Below, piece by piece: positions 1-8,772 of a DNA stretch of 64,000 nt. The stretch is from NCBI RefSeq assembly GCF_001426345.1, contig NZ_LMEM01000010.1, forward strand, positions 112,774 to 176,773, read 5' to 3'. The stretch's first letter is position 1. Every line of letters starts with the position of its first letter. The notes under the pieces were generated by a model. The model was not told the DNA's origin and made no database searches. It saw only the letters and a list, made by a program, of their open reading frames with translations. The stretch comes from Devosia sp. Root436. GTDB taxonomy: Bacteria > Pseudomonadota > Alphaproteobacteria > Rhizobiales > Devosiaceae. The position numbers were made by a program, and so were the translations under genes.

Positions 1-993
1 CTGCGCCCCACCGAAGTCGTCGAAACCCTCGACCGCTCTGCCCGGCTCGAACTCGATCTGCGGCTCGAAGCCGCCGCCATTTCCGAAATGGCCGAGAATA
101 TCAAGGACGATACCGGCTTCGTCATTCCCACCGTGAGCTGGGACCATGTCGCCCAGAATGTACTGACCACGAGCTGGGTCGACGGCATCCCCATCCGCGA
201 GCATGCGGCGCTCGACGCAGCGGGCGTCGATCGCAAGGCGCTGGCATCAAAGCTGCTGCAGAGCTTCCTGCGGCATGCCATCCGCGACGGCTTCTTTCAC
301 GCCGACATGCATCCGGGCAATCTCTTCGCCGATCCGAAAACCGGCGACGTCATCGCCGTCGATTTCGGCATTATGGGCCGCATCAACCGCAAGGAACGGC
401 GGTTCCTTGCCGATATCCTCTACGGCTTCATCACCCGCAATTATCGCCTGGTGGCCGAGCGGCATTTCGACATCGGCTATGTCCCCGGGGATCAGTCGGT
501 CGACGACTTCGCCCTGGCCATCCGCTCCATCGGCGAGCCGCTGCATGGCCGCACCGCGTCGGATATTTCCATGGCCAAGGTGCTGGGTCAGCTCTTCACC
601 ATCACCGACCTGTTCGACATGCAGACCCGCCCCGAGCTGGTGCTGCTGCAGAAATCCATGGTGCTGGTGGAGGGCGTGGCCCGCGCGCTCGATCCCGATC
701 TCGATATCTGGACCGTGGCCGAGCCGGTGGTGGGCGACTGGCTGCGCAAGGAAGCCGGGCCGCTCGGGCGCCTGGAAGACTTCAAGGATCATTTCAAGGT
801 CATTGCTGAAGCGGCGGGCCGCCTGCCGGTTATCGCCGCGCAGGCCGAACTGGCTTTGGCCGATTACCATGCCGGCAAGCTGACGCCGCGCCGCGATCGC
901 CTGCTGCGCTGGGCGCTGCTGGGGCTGATCGGGGTGACCGGGCTCGCCATGCTGGCTTTGCTCTATCGGCTGGTCACCCTGTCATCCTGGTAA
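1..993 (+). CDS. ubiB: UbiB/ADCK-family atypical kinase, C-terminal part
   Basis: The reading frame is open from the first base of the window, so the gene begins upstream and only about 330 C-terminal residues are present. UbiB proteins are atypical kinase/ATPases of the inner membrane needed for ubiquinone synthesis. Visible family marks are HADMHPGNLF (catalytic loop equivalent) followed by AVDFGIMGRI (DFG-like metal-binding loop). Near the C-terminus a hydrophobic stretch (LLGLIGVTGLAMLALLYRLV) fits the usual membrane anchor. dut follows about 80 bases downstream on the same strand. In many alphaproteobacteria coaBC lies between ubiB and dut; it is not present here. Confidence 0.93.
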   Translation: MRPTEVVETLDRSARLELDLRLEAAAISEMAENIKDDTGFVIPTVSWDHVAQNVLTTSWVDGIPIREHAALDAAGVDRKALASKLLQSFLRHAIRDGFFHADMHPGNLFADPKTGDVIAVDFGIMGRINRKERRFLADILYGFITRNYRLVAERHFDIGYVPGDQSVDDFALAIRSIGEPLHGRTASDISMAKVLGQLFTITDLFDMQTRPELVLLQKSMVLVEGVARALDPDLDIWTVAEPVVGDWLRKEAGPLGRLEDFKDHFKVIAEAAGRLPVIAAQAELALADYHAGKLTPRRDRLLRWALLGLIGVTGLAMLALLYRLVTLSSW

Positions 994-1073
994 GCCGCTT
1001 GCCGATTCAATGACTTAACCCTAGATTGCCGCCGCAACATTTGAGTCCGTGCAGCGGTGGAGCGTCGCTACCG

Positions 1074-1532
1074 ATGAGCGATCCTGTTTCGATCGGCCTG
1101 GTCTGGCTCGCGCATGGCGAGGGCCTGCCGCTGCCCCGCCAGCAGACGCCGGGCGCAGCCGGGCTCGACCTCGCGGCGGCGCTGGCGCCCGATGTGGTGG
1201 TGGACATCGCCCCCGGCGCGGTGGCGATGATCCCCACCGGTCTCACTATTGCCCTGCCGCTCGGCTACGAAGCCCAGATTCGCCCACGCTCGGGCCTCGC
1301 CGCCAAACACGGCATCACCGTGCTCAATTCCCCCGGTACGGTCGATGCGGACTATCGGGGCGAGGTCAAGGTGCTGCTGATCAATCATGGCACCATGCCC
1401 TTTACGGTGCGCCGGGGCGAGCGCATCGCGCAGATGGTGGTGGCGCCGGTCAGCCGGGTCATATTCGAGGAACGGGAGGCGCTCGATGCAACCGAACGCG
1501 GCGAAGGCGGGTATGGCTCGACGGGGCGCTAG
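1074..1532 (+). CDS. dut: dUTP diphosphatase (dUTPase)
   Basis: Hydrolyses dUTP to dUMP and pyrophosphate, keeping uracil out of DNA and supplying dTMP synthesis. The ATG at 1074 gives 152 residues, the normal trimeric dUTPase length; an upstream in-frame start at 1026 adds 16 residues that do not look like the family. Motifs in order are AGLDLAAAL (motif 1), [12 protein letters not shown] (motif 2), [14 protein letters not shown] (motif 3 with the catalytic Asp), RIAQMVV (motif 4) and a C-terminal [11 protein letters not shown] (motif 5, P-loop-like). The 3' end overlaps the next gene by 20 bases, which suggests translational coupling. Confidence 0.96.
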   Translation: MSDPVSIGLVWLAHGEGLPLPRQQTPGAAGLDLAAALAPDVVVDIAPGAVAMIPTGLTIALPLGYEAQIRPRSGLAAKHGITVLNSPGTVDADYRGEVKVLLINHGTMPFTVRRGERIAQMVVAPVSRVIFEEREALDATERGEGGYGSTGR

Positions 1533-2232
1533 TCTTTGCGCCGCTCTGGCGCTGCTGGCCAGTCCCGCTCTGGCCGGCGACCGGGCGCTGGTCGATATCA
1601 TCGGCTATTCCGATAGCGGACAATATTTCGCCTTCGAGGAATTTGGCATCCAGGACGGCTCGGGCTTTGCCTATTCGAGCCTCTATATCGTCGATCTCAA
1701 CAGAGATTCCTGGGTCGTCGGCACGCCGATCCGCGAACAGGCCGATGACGAAGGCTTCACGCTCAGCCATATCCGCGCCGAAGTGCGGTTGCAGGCGGCC
1801 GACGACCTTGCAGGCTTCGGCATCGACGTGCCGGCCGAATTTGCTGCACTGATCGGCGACGGCACGCCCGGCAATGACGGGCAGAGCCTGCATTTCGGCG
1901 CGCCCGGCTACAGTCCCGGCGAGGTCACGGGCGACCATGAACTGCGCCTGCGCAGCTTTCCCACCACGGCGGCGGCGCCCTGCGCCGACTGGTTCTCGGT
2001 CGAGCCGCTGGGCTATGAACTGGTGATCGCCGACGAGGGCGGCGAACGGCTGATCCACCGCGACGGCGCCCTGCCCCGCTCGCGCGGCTGCCCGATGACC
2101 TACCGCCTTCATAGCGTGGTTTTGCCCTTCAATGCCGGCTCGGTCGACGATGCCGTGGCCTTGATCTCGGTCTATCCGGGGGGCTTCGAAGGCCCCGACC
2201 GGCGCTTCATCGCGGTGCCGCTTGGCCTCTGA
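1513..2232 (+). CDS. DUF2259-type predicted secreted protein
   Basis: Exported protein of unknown function. The ATG at 1513 is preceded by a purine-rich site (GCGAAGGCGGG) and opens a clear signal peptide ([21 protein letters not shown]), giving 239 residues. A longer frame from 1387 exists but only adds sequence overlapping dut. The mature part shows the pattern [17 protein letters not shown] and [13 protein letters not shown] segments of proteins annotated as DUF2259 in rhizobia, which commonly sit between dut and a moeB/thiF gene, as here. It overlaps the next gene by 11 bases. Assignment to DUF2259 rests on recalled family features, not on a search. Confidence 0.75.
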   Translation: MARRGASLCAALALLASPALAGDRALVDIIGYSDSGQYFAFEEFGIQDGSGFAYSSLYIVDLNRDSWVVGTPIREQADDEGFTLSHIRAEVRLQAADDLAGFGIDVPAEFAALIGDGTPGNDGQSLHFGAPGYSPGEVTGDHELRLRSFPTTAAAPCADWFSVEPLGYELVIADEGGERLIHRDGALPRSRGCPMTYRLHSVVLPFNAGSVDDAVALISVYPGGFEGPDRRFIAVPLGL

Positions 2233-2938
2233 TCCGCTCTCACCAGAGGAAACAAGCCGCTATAGCCGGCACCTGGTGCTCAAGGGCATGGGCGGGGCGG
2301 GCCAGCAGGCGCTGAAGCGCGCCAGAGTACTGGTGGTGGGCGCAGGCGGGCTGGGCAGTCCGGCCATCGCCTATCTCGCCGGCGCCGGCATCGGCACGCT
2401 GGGTATCGTCGATCACGATACGGTGTCGCTCTCCAACCTGCATCGCCAGGTGATCCACACCACCGTCGGCGACAGCAAGGCCGAAAGCGCCGGCCGCTTC
2501 GCCCATGCGCTCAATCCGCATGTCAGCATCGTCATCCACACCACCCGCCTCGACGCCACCAATGCCGCGGCCATCCACACCGGCTACGACCTGGTCCTCG
2601 ACGGCACCGACAATCTCAGTACCCGCCGCATCGTCGCCGCCACCTGCGAAAGCCTCGGCCTGCCGCTGGTCTCCGGGGCCGTCTCCATGTTCGACGGCCA
2701 GGTCACCGTCTTCGCCCCCGGCGGCCCCCGCTTTGGCGACCTCTACCCCGCCGAGGCCGACGACGCCGACCTGCCCAGCTGCGAAGCCACGGGCATCCTC
2801 GGCCCGCTCACCGGCGTCATCGGCACGCTGATGGCCATGGAAGCGATCAAGCTCATCACCGGCATCGGCGAGCCACTGATCGGCCGCGTCCTGACCTATG
2901 ACGGCAAGGGCGGGCGGTTCAGCGAGTTCGGGTATTGA
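2222..2938 (+). CDS. moeB: MoeB/ThiF-family adenylyltransferase
   Basis: E1-like enzyme that adenylates the C-terminal glycine of a small sulfur carrier such as MoaD or ThiS. The Rossmann nucleotide site is VLVVGAGGLGS (about residues 36-46), followed by DHDTVSLSNLHRQ with the conserved Arg. SCEATGILGPLTGVIG carries a Cys in the place of the family's MoeB cysteine. The two CxxC zinc pairs of E. coli MoeB are absent, which as far as I recall is normal in rhizobial MoeB. The start is TTG at 2222, overlapping the upstream gene; no better start exists. MoeB and ThiF cannot be separated from sequence alone. Confidence 0.85.
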   Translation: MASDPLSPEETSRYSRHLVLKGMGGAGQQALKRARVLVVGAGGLGSPAIAYLAGAGIGTLGIVDHDTVSLSNLHRQVIHTTVGDSKAESAGRFAHALNPHVSIVIHTTRLDATNAAAIHTGYDLVLDGTDNLSTRRIVAATCESLGLPLVSGAVSMFDGQVTVFAPGGPRFGDLYPAEADDADLPSCEATGILGPLTGVIGTLMAMEAIKLITGIGEPLIGRVLTYDGKGGRFSEFGY

Positions 2939-2944
2939 ACCACT

Positions 2945-3090
2945 TCCCCTCTCCCCTTGAGGGAGAGGGACGGCCTGACGCGTTCAGCGGAAGGCCAGGG
3001 TGAGGGGTGCTGCGCTCGCCCATGCCAGAAGCAAGAGAAGAGACCCCTCATCCGCCCTTCGGGCACCTTCTCCCTCAAGGGGAGAAGGGG
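2945..3090. repeat. Intergenic palindromic element, family A copy 1
   Basis: GC-rich element between the convergent ends of moeB and fabB. It begins with TCCCCTCTCCCCTTGAGGGA and ends with the near mirror TTCTCCCTCAAGGGGAGAAG. The inside contains GGTGAGGGGTGCTGCGCTCG and CCCCTCATCCGCCCTTCGGG. The same blocks recur near 47.6 kb and 50.5 kb. It can fold into a large hairpin and may act as a two-way terminator. It resembles the RIME/REP class of rhizobial repeats. Confidence 0.85.
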
Positions 3091-3130
3091 GGACTCGGTG
3101 TATGGGGTAGATCAGTGGCCCAAAGCCCAA

Positions 3131-4357
3131 TCAAGCATCCGGATGCTTGAACACCAGCGCCGCGTTCGTCCCGCCGAAGCCGAACGAATTACTCAGCACC
3201 ACGCCCAGATCCACGTCATCCCGCCGCTGGCGCAGGATCGGCATGTCCTCGAAGGCCGGGTCCAGCACTTCGATATTGGCGCTTTCGGCGATGAAGCGGT
3301 GCTTCATCATCAGGATTGAATAGATCGATTCATGCACGCCGGTCGCGCCCTGGCTGTGGCCGGTCAGCGACTTGGTGGCAGAGATGGGCGGGCATTTGTC
3401 CTCGTTGCCGAACAGCGCGCGGATCGCCTCGATCTCGCGCAGGTCGCCCACCGGGGTCGAGGTGGCATGCGGGTTGATATAATCCACCTTCTGCCTGACG
3501 TTTTTCAGCGCCATGCGCATGCAGCGCTCGGCGCCTTCGCCCGAGGGGGCGACCATGTCGAGCCCGTCCGAAGTGGCGCCATAACCCACCAGCTCGGCCC
3601 AGATCCTGGCGCCGCGCGCCCTGGCATGCTCGTATTCTTCCAGCACCAGCACCCCGGCGCCGCCCGAAATCACGAACCCGTCGCGGGCCGCGTCATAGCA
3701 GCGGCTGGCCTTTTCCGGGGTGGCATTGAAGTCGGAACTCATGGCGCCCATGGCGTCGAACAGGTCGCTGAGCGTCCAGTCGAGGTCCTCGTGGCCGCCG
3801 GCAAAGACGATATCCTGCTTGCCCAGCATGATCTGTTCCATGGCATTGCCGATGCAATGCTTGGAGGTCGCGCAGGCGGCGGTGATGGTATAGTTGATGC
3901 CCTTGATGCCGAAGGGCGTGGCCAAAGTCGCCGAGGCGGTGGACCCCATCGCCTTGGGCACGGCCAGCGGTCCGATGCGCTTGGGGCTCATATTCTTGCG
4001 GGTGATGTCGGCGGCCTCGACGATGGTGCGGGTCGAAGCGCCGCCCGACCCCATGACGATGCCCGTCATCGGGTTGGAAATGTCGCTTTCCTCCAGCCCC
4101 GCATCGGCTATGGCCTGCTGCATGGCGAGATAGTTCCAGGCGGCGCCCTTGCCCATGAAGCGGGTGACGCGGCGGTCGAGAATCTCGAACGGATCGAGCC
4201 CCGGATCGCCCTTGACCTGGCTGCGGAAACCCAGCTCGGCATAATCGGGCGCGGCGACAATGCCCGGTTTGGCGGCGCGCAGGCTTGCGGTCACCTCGTC
4301 CAGCGAATTGCCGATCGAGGAAATGATACCCATGCCGGTTACGACAACTCGTCTCAT
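3131..4357 (-). CDS. fabB: 3-oxoacyl-[ACP] synthase I (FabB)
   Basis: Condenses acyl-ACP with malonyl-ACP; the FabB type is needed to elongate unsaturated acyl chains in the FabA pathway. The 408-residue protein is full length. The catalytic triad is visible: Cys162 in AACATSKH, His297 in [11 protein letters not shown] and His334 in [11 protein letters not shown]. The C-terminal [15 protein letters not shown] is the family glycine-rich loop. A GAGG site lies just before the ATG. It follows fabA by about 87 bases on the same strand. In many rhizobia fabI follows fabB; here the strand switches to the convergent moeB instead. Confidence 0.97.
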   Translation of the reverse strand: MRRVVVTGMGIISSIGNSLDEVTASLRAAKPGIVAAPDYAELGFRSQVKGDPGLDPFEILDRRVTRFMGKGAAWNYLAMQQAIADAGLEESDISNPMTGIVMGSGGASTRTIVEAADITRKNMSPKRIGPLAVPKAMGSTASATLATPFGIKGINYTITAACATSKHCIGNAMEQIMLGKQDIVFAGGHEDLDWTLSDLFDAMGAMSSDFNATPEKASRCYDAARDGFVISGGAGVLVLEEYEHARARGARIWAELVGYGATSDGLDMVAPSGEGAERCMRMALKNVRQKVDYINPHATSTPVGDLREIEAIRALFGNEDKCPPISATKSLTGHSQGATGVHESIYSILMMKHRFIAESANIEVLDPAFEDMPILRQRRDDVDLGVVLSNSFGFGGTNAALVFKHPDA

Positions 4358-4444
4358 CGTGTCCTCGCTTTGTCGTCTTGCTCGGGCGCCCTTGGGGCCG
4401 GCGCCTCATTATATGGTTCGGATCGGCGCGGCTTTAAGGCCGCT

Positions 4445-4978
4445 TCAGGCGCTTGCCTTCTGATCGTGCAACTGGGCGTCGGTAAACAGCCCGACGCGCA
4501 AATCCTTGGCCTCGTAGATCAACTTGCCATCGGCCTTCACCCAGCCATCGGCAATGCCCAGCGTCAGGCGCGAGCGCATGACGCGCTTGATGTCGATGCC
4601 GTATTCGACCAGCTTGACGTCGTCGGTCACCTGTCCGGTGAACTTGATCTCGCCGCCCAGGGCCCGGCCGCGGCCGGGCTGGCCGATCCAGCCGAGGAAA
4701 AAGCCGGTCATCTGCCACACCGCGTCCAGCCCGAGGCAGCCGGGCATGACCGGATCGCCAATGAAGTGGCATTTGAAGAACCACAGGTCCGGATTGACGT
4801 CGAGTTCGGCCCGCACCTGGCCCTTGCCATAGGCGCCACCGGTCTCGTCGATCTGGGTGATGCGGTCGAACATCAGCATGGGGGGAGCCGGCAGGCGGGC
4901 GTCCATCTGGCCGGGCAGTTCGCCGCGGCCATGCGCCAGCAGCTCGTCATACCCAAATGCGTTTTGCCGCTCGGCCAT
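4445..4978 (-). CDS. fabA: 3-hydroxydecanoyl-[ACP] dehydratase/isomerase (FabA)
   Basis: Dehydrates 3-hydroxydecanoyl-ACP and isomerises trans-2- to cis-3-decenoyl-ACP, the branch point to unsaturated fatty acids. Its 177 residues match the family length. The active-site His71 lies in [12 protein letters not shown] and Asp85 in GLDAVWQM. It is the first gene of a fabA-fabB pair and is divergent from irr across 184 bases, an arrangement that is conserved in rhizobia. The shared upstream region probably holds both promoters, but I see no clear consensus boxes there. Confidence 0.97.
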   Translation of the reverse strand: MAERQNAFGYDELLAHGRGELPGQMDARLPAPPMLMFDRITQIDETGGAYGKGQVRAELDVNPDLWFFKCHFIGDPVMPGCLGLDAVWQMTGFFLGWIGQPGRGRALGGEIKFTGQVTDDVKLVEYGIDIKRVMRSRLTLGIADGWVKADGKLIYEAKDLRVGLFTDAQLHDQKASA

Positions 4979-5162
4979 GCCTTGATACCCCTGATAACCT
5001 TGTATTTCGTCTCGTATAGGCGCGCGGGGGGAGGGTCAAGTCAGGCCCTCTTGACCATTCTGCGCAGAGCCGGGCCTGCGGCGCCCCTGCCGCTTGTGTG
5101 AAATTCCTGCCATAGCTATAAGGAAGCCAGCAATTCCGGCCCTTCCGACGTTCAAGGACCCA

Positions 5163-5609
5163 ATGACCGATCGTACCCAGACCGCCCGTTCCATGCCGTC
5201 GCGCAAGCCCTGCCTCACCGCGGTCCTGCGCATGGCCGGTCTTCGCCCGACCCGTCAGCGCGTGGCGCTGGCCGAGCTGCTGTTCGGCGGGCCGCACCGC
5301 CATGTCAGCGCCGAGCAGCTGCATGGCGAGGCCTCCGATGCCCGCGTCAATGTCTCGCTGGCCACCATCTACAATACGCTGCACCAGTTCCACGAAGCGG
5401 GGCTCCTGCGCGAAGTGGCGGTGGATGCCTCGCGCTCCTATTTCGACACCGACACGTCCGACCATCATCACTTCTACGTGGAAGACGAGCAGCGGATGAT
5501 CGACATTCCCGCGTCCTCGGTCGAATTCGCCAGCCTGCCCGAGGCCCCCAAGGGCATGAAGGTCAGCCATGTCGACGTGGTCATCCGCGTCCGCAGGGCC
5601 CAGGCTTAG
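5163..5609 (+). CDS. irr: Irr, haem-responsive iron regulator of the Fur family
   Basis: Fur-family transcription factor that in rhizobia represses or activates iron and haem genes and is inactivated by haem. The ATG at 5163 gives 148 residues; an upstream frame start at 5094 lacks family similarity. The winged-helix region includes RQRVALAELLFGG and SLATIYNTLHQFHEAGLL, typical of Fur proteins. The HHH run in TSDHHHFYVEDE (about residues 101-103) is the diagnostic haem-binding site of Irr. Ordinary Fur has metal-binding CxxC pairs near the C-terminus and none are seen here. Divergent position from fabA supports the assignment. Confidence 0.93.
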   Translation: MTDRTQTARSMPSRKPCLTAVLRMAGLRPTRQRVALAELLFGGPHRHVSAEQLHGEASDARVNVSLATIYNTLHQFHEAGLLREVAVDASRSYFDTDTSDHHHFYVEDEQRMIDIPASSVEFASLPEAPKGMKVSHVDVVIRVRRAQA

Positions 5610-5726
5610 GACCAATCCTGCCGTGTCCAGCCCCTCTCGCGGGCTAAATCGCCATCCCTGGCGGTGACAGCGGCGGCCTCATCGACCATATTGCACGCCG
5701 GACGAAAACTGCGGCAAGGGTGGCCA

Positions 5727-6557
5727 ATGAGCCAAAAGGTCAATCTCAACGCCTATTTCGAGCGAATCGGCTTCGCCGGATCGATCGCCCCGACCTTGGC
5801 GACTCTCGAACTCATTCATGCGCTGCATCCGGCGGCGATCCCCTTCGAAAACCTCAATCCGCTGCTGGGCCTGCCGGTCAATCTCGACCTGCCGAGCCTC
5901 GAAAAGAAGCTGCTCACCGACCGCCGCGGCGGCTATTGCTACGAGCATAACCTGCTGCTGATGGCGATGCTGCGCGATCTCGATTTCACCGTGCGGGGCC
6001 TGGCCGCGCGCGTGCTGTGGACCGATCCCGGCGCGGCCGGCCGGCCGCCCACGCATATGCTGCTGGCCGTCGATATCGGGGGCGCCACCTATATTGCCGA
6101 TGTCGGCTTTGGCGGGCTGACGCTGACGGCGCCGCTCCGGCTGCGGGCCGATAGCGAGCAAGCCACCCCGCACGAAACCTTCCGCCTTACCGGCGGCGAG
6201 CCGGACTGGGTGCTCGAAGCCCGGATCGGCGAGGACTGGCGGGCGCTCTACGTGTTCGACACCACCGAAAAAAGCGCCGACGACTATGCCGCGAGCAATC
6301 TCATGCTCTCGACCGATTCCCCCTTTACCCGCGAGCTGCGCGTAGCACTGTCGCCATCAGGCAAGCGGCTGGCCCTGCGCAACAACCGGTTCACCATCCA
6401 TAGTGCCGGCGAGCCCTCCGAAAGCCGGCTGCTGACCAGCGTGGCCGAAATGCGCGAGGTGCTTTCGGGCGCCTTCGGCATCCAGCTGCCGCCGGCCGAC
6501 CTGCTCGATCCCAGGCTCCAAGCCATCCTCGCCGATGCCGGTGTGACCGAGGTCTAG
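5727..6557 (+). CDS. Arylamine N-acetyltransferase
   Basis: Transfers acetyl (or another acyl group) from CoA to arylamines or hydrazines in the cytosol. The ATG at 5727 follows GGCAAGGGTGG and gives 276 residues, the usual bacterial NAT length. The Cys-His-Asp triad is in place: Cys71 in RRGGYCYEHN, His110 in PTHMLLAVD and Asp125 in YIADVGFGG. It is the first gene of a rightward run (NAT, YdeI-like, DUF1697, ribokinase) whose members are 2 bases apart or overlap. The physiological substrate cannot be told from sequence. Confidence 0.93.
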   Translation: MSQKVNLNAYFERIGFAGSIAPTLATLELIHALHPAAIPFENLNPLLGLPVNLDLPSLEKKLLTDRRGGYCYEHNLLLMAMLRDLDFTVRGLAARVLWTDPGAAGRPPTHMLLAVDIGGATYIADVGFGGLTLTAPLRLRADSEQATPHETFRLTGGEPDWVLEARIGEDWRALYVFDTTEKSADDYAASNLMLSTDSPFTRELRVALSPSGKRLALRNNRFTIHSAGEPSESRLLTSVAEMREVLSGAFGIQLPPADLLDPRLQAILADAGVTEV

Positions 6558-6559
6558 CC

Positions 6560-7156
6560 ATGGCTCCTGTTGTCGTCGATCCGGCCAAGGTCCGGGAGTT
6601 TGCCAGCAAGGACGAATTCTACGACTGGCTGGCGCAAAACCACGACAAGCAAGACGAAGTCTGGATACGCATCTTCAAGAAGGCCAGCGGCAAGCCCACC
6701 ATCACGCCGGTCGAAGCGATCGATGTCGTGTTGTGCTGGGGCTGGATCGACGCGATCAAGAAGAGTTGGGACGCCGAAAGCTTCGTGCAGCGCTATACCC
6801 ATCGCAAGCCGAAGAGCGCCTGGAGCGACGTCAACAAGGCCAATGTCGCCCGCCTGGTCGATGAAGGCAAAATGACCGGGCACGGCCTGCGCCATGTCGA
6901 ACTCGCCAAATCCGACGGCCGCTGGGACGCTTCCTACCGGACGACCATGGATCCGCCCCCGGACCTGCTGGCAGCGATCGAAGCCAGCCCCGCCGCCATG
7001 GACTTCTACCGCACGCTCACCGCGCAAAACCGCTTCTCGCTGATCTTCCGCGTCATCAATCTCAAGACCCCGGCCGCTCGGGCCAGGAAGATAGCAGGCT
7101 TCGTCGAGATGCTGGAAAAGGGCGAAACCATCTATCCGCAGAAAGCGAAATCCTGA
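6560..7156 (+). CDS. YdeI/OmpD-associated-like protein
   Basis: Cytosolic protein of about 198 residues in the family often named bacteriocin-protection YdeI/OmpD-associated; its biochemical role is not settled. Family-like segments are DWLAQNHDKQDEVWIRIFKK near the start, ALCWGWIDAIK-like VVLCWGWIDAIKKSWD, and QRYTHRKPKSAWSDVNKANV. It starts 2 bases after the NAT stop codon. Its own TGA overlaps the next ATG in a TGATG, so translation of the run is likely coupled. Confidence 0.85.
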   Translation: MAPVVVDPAKVREFASKDEFYDWLAQNHDKQDEVWIRIFKKASGKPTITPVEAIDVVLCWGWIDAIKKSWDAESFVQRYTHRKPKSAWSDVNKANVARLVDEGKMTGHGLRHVELAKSDGRWDASYRTTMDPPPDLLAAIEASPAAMDFYRTLTAQNRFSLIFRVINLKTPAARARKIAGFVEMLEKGETIYPQKAKS

Positions 7157-7695
7157 TGGGCCTCTGGTTCGCCTTCCTGCGCGGCATCAATCTGGGCAAG
7201 CGGCAGGTCAAGATGGCCGAACTGCGCGCCTGCCTCGAAGAGGCGGGCTTCACCGCCGTCAAGACGGTGGTGGCCAGCGGCAATGTGCGCTTCGCGGCCG
7301 CGGGCAAGGCCGAAACGATCAAGGCACAGCTCGAAAAGCTGATCGAGGCCCGTTTCGGCTTTGCCGTCGGCGTGGTGCTGCGCTCGGAGGCCGAAATGCG
7401 CGCCATGCTGGAAGGCCATCCCTTCGCCAGCCTCGATCCCGGCGCCGACGTGGCCCGGCATGTGGTGCTGTTCGACCAGCCGCTGCCGGCCGGCGTGACC
7501 CTCGACAGCCTGCCCGGCCACACCAAAATCCTGCGCATAGACCGGCGCGAGATTTACATCGCCGGCTATCGCCAGCCCAATGGGCGCTATACCGAAGGCA
7601 TCGAGGCGGTGCTGAAGCCCCTCTATGCCAGGCTCGGCAAAGGCGCGCTCGATACGGCGCGCAACTGGAACACCATGGAAAAGATGCTCGCATGA
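7156..7695 (+). CDS. DUF1697 domain protein
   Basis: Small cytosolic protein of 179 residues with the characteristic opening WFAFLRGINLGKRQVKMAEL and the segment VVASGNVRF that mark the DUF1697 family. No catalytic function is established for the family. It is translationally coupled on both sides: TGATG with the preceding gene and ATGA with ribokinase. Co-transcription with NAT and ribokinase does not by itself suggest a pathway. Confidence 0.88.
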   Translation: MGLWFAFLRGINLGKRQVKMAELRACLEEAGFTAVKTVVASGNVRFAAAGKAETIKAQLEKLIEARFGFAVGVVLRSEAEMRAMLEGHPFASLDPGADVARHVVLFDQPLPAGVTLDSLPGHTKILRIDRREIYIAGYRQPNGRYTEGIEAVLKPLYARLGKGALDTARNWNTMEKMLA

Positions 7696-8609
7696 TTACC
7701 GTCTTCGGCTCCACCAATCTCGACCAGATCGGCACTGTCAGCCGCCTGCCCAAGCCGGGCGAAACCGTGGCCGGCGGCACCTTTTCGATGGCGGCCGGGG
7801 GCAAGGGCGCCAACCAGGCCCTGGCCGCCCGCCGCGCCGGGGCCGAAGTGCGCCACGTTTCGGGCGTCGGCAACGACGCCTTTGCCGATCTCGCCCTCGC
7901 CTTGCTCAAAGCCGATGGCGTGGACCTGTCCGCCATGAAGGTGGTCGACGGCGCCACCGGCATTGCCATGATCTTCGTCGACAGCCACGGCGAAAACGTC
8001 ATCGCCATCCTGCCGGGCGCCAATGGCGCCATGACTGCCGCCGATGCCGATGCCGCCCTCAAGGGCGTCAGCGGGGGCGTCATGCTGGTGCAGCAGGAAA
8101 TCCCGCAGGCGGCGACCGAGCGGGCGCTGGACCTGGCGAAAGCCCAGGGCATCACCGCCATCCTCAATACCGCCCCCTTCCTCGACAGCACGGCCGCCCT
8201 CGCGCCCAAGGCGGCCATCCTCATCGCCAATGAAACCGAATTTGCCCTGCTGACCGGAAGCGGCATGGACCAGCTCGATGCCGCCATGGCCGATTGGGCC
8301 GCCAGGCACCACCAGACCGTCATCGTGACGCTGGGCGGCGATGGCGCCCGTGCCGTCACCGCGGAAGGCAAGGCCATCGCGGTCCCCGCCTTGCCGGTCA
8401 AGCCCGTCGATACGGTTGGCGCCGGCGACACCTTCTGCGGCTATCTCGCCGCCGGGCTCGATGCCGGCCTAGACCTGGAAGCCGCCATGCGCCGCGCCGC
8501 CGTCGCGGCGAGCCTGGCCTGCCTCAAGCCCGGCGCCCAGCCGGCCATCCCCACCGCCGATGAAGTCGCAGAAGTCGCCTCTCCCCTGAGGGGAGAGGTC
8601 GGCGCATAG
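7692..8609 (+). CDS. rbsK: Ribokinase (PfkB family)
   Basis: Phosphorylates ribose (or a related sugar or nucleoside) at the hydroxymethyl group using ATP. The 305-residue protein has the PfkB signature 1 GGKGANQALAARRAG (about residues 36-50) and signature 2 DTVGAGDTFCGYLAAGL with catalytic Asp246. No ribose transporter or deoxyribose genes lie nearby, so the substrate is uncertain. The last residues (ASPLRGEVGA) are encoded inside an intergenic palindromic repeat that covers the stop codon, so the native C-terminus was probably altered by the repeat. Confidence 0.9.
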   Translation: MITVFGSTNLDQIGTVSRLPKPGETVAGGTFSMAAGGKGANQALAARRAGAEVRHVSGVGNDAFADLALALLKADGVDLSAMKVVDGATGIAMIFVDSHGENVIAILPGANGAMTAADADAALKGVSGGVMLVQQEIPQAATERALDLAKAQGITAILNTAPFLDSTAALAPKAAILIANETEFALLTGSGMDQLDAAMADWAARHHQTVIVTLGGDGARAVTAEGKAIAVPALPVKPVDTVGAGDTFCGYLAAGLDAGLDLEAAMRRAAVAASLACLKPGAQPAIPTADEVAEVASPLRGEVGA

Positions 8610-8700
8610 CGCCGGGTGAGGGGTTCAGCGTTGCGTCTGGCACTGCGTCTTTCACCAGTGCTGAACCCCGCACCCCCACCCTCTCCAGGGGGAGAGGGAG
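8578..8700. repeat. Intergenic palindromic element, family B copy 1
   Basis: Starts with a 21-base palindrome whose core is CTCTCCCCTGAGGGGAGAG and ends with CCCTCTCCAGGGGGAGAGGG. Between these, GGTGAGGGGTTCAGC is mirrored by GCTGAACCCC. The element covers the last 11 codons of rbsK. Related copies lie near 30.7, 43.0 and 56.2 kb. Confidence 0.85.
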
Positions 8701-8720
8701 CCCCGCCGCGGCGCCAAACA

Positions 8721-8753
8721 AAAGGGCAGGCCCACCGGACCTGCCCTTTTTCT
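8721..8753. terminator. Bidirectional rho-independent terminator between rbsK and infC
   Basis: Perfect stem AAAGGGCAGG / CCTGCCCTTT with a 9-base loop, flanked by a T-run on the + side and by an A-run on the other. It sits between two convergent genes and can serve both rbsK (+) and infC (-). Confidence 0.85.
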
Positions 8754-8772
8754 ATTCCAAACCCGACACCCC

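Noticed and set aside
2945..3090. Possible CRISPR repeats among the GC-rich repeated blocks
   Set aside because: The copies are dispersed single elements with internal mirror symmetry. There is no regular array of short repeats and spacers, and no cas genes.
3332..5101. A 589-codon open frame on the + strand across fabB and fabA
   Set aside because: It is antisense to two unmistakable genes with complete active sites. High GC removes stop codons from the opposite strand; the translation is Arg/Gly/His-rich with no family pattern.
4979..5162. An Irr/ICE or Fur box between fabA and irr
   Set aside because: I looked for TTAGAA-N3-TTCTAA-like or similar iron-control dyads and found none convincing.
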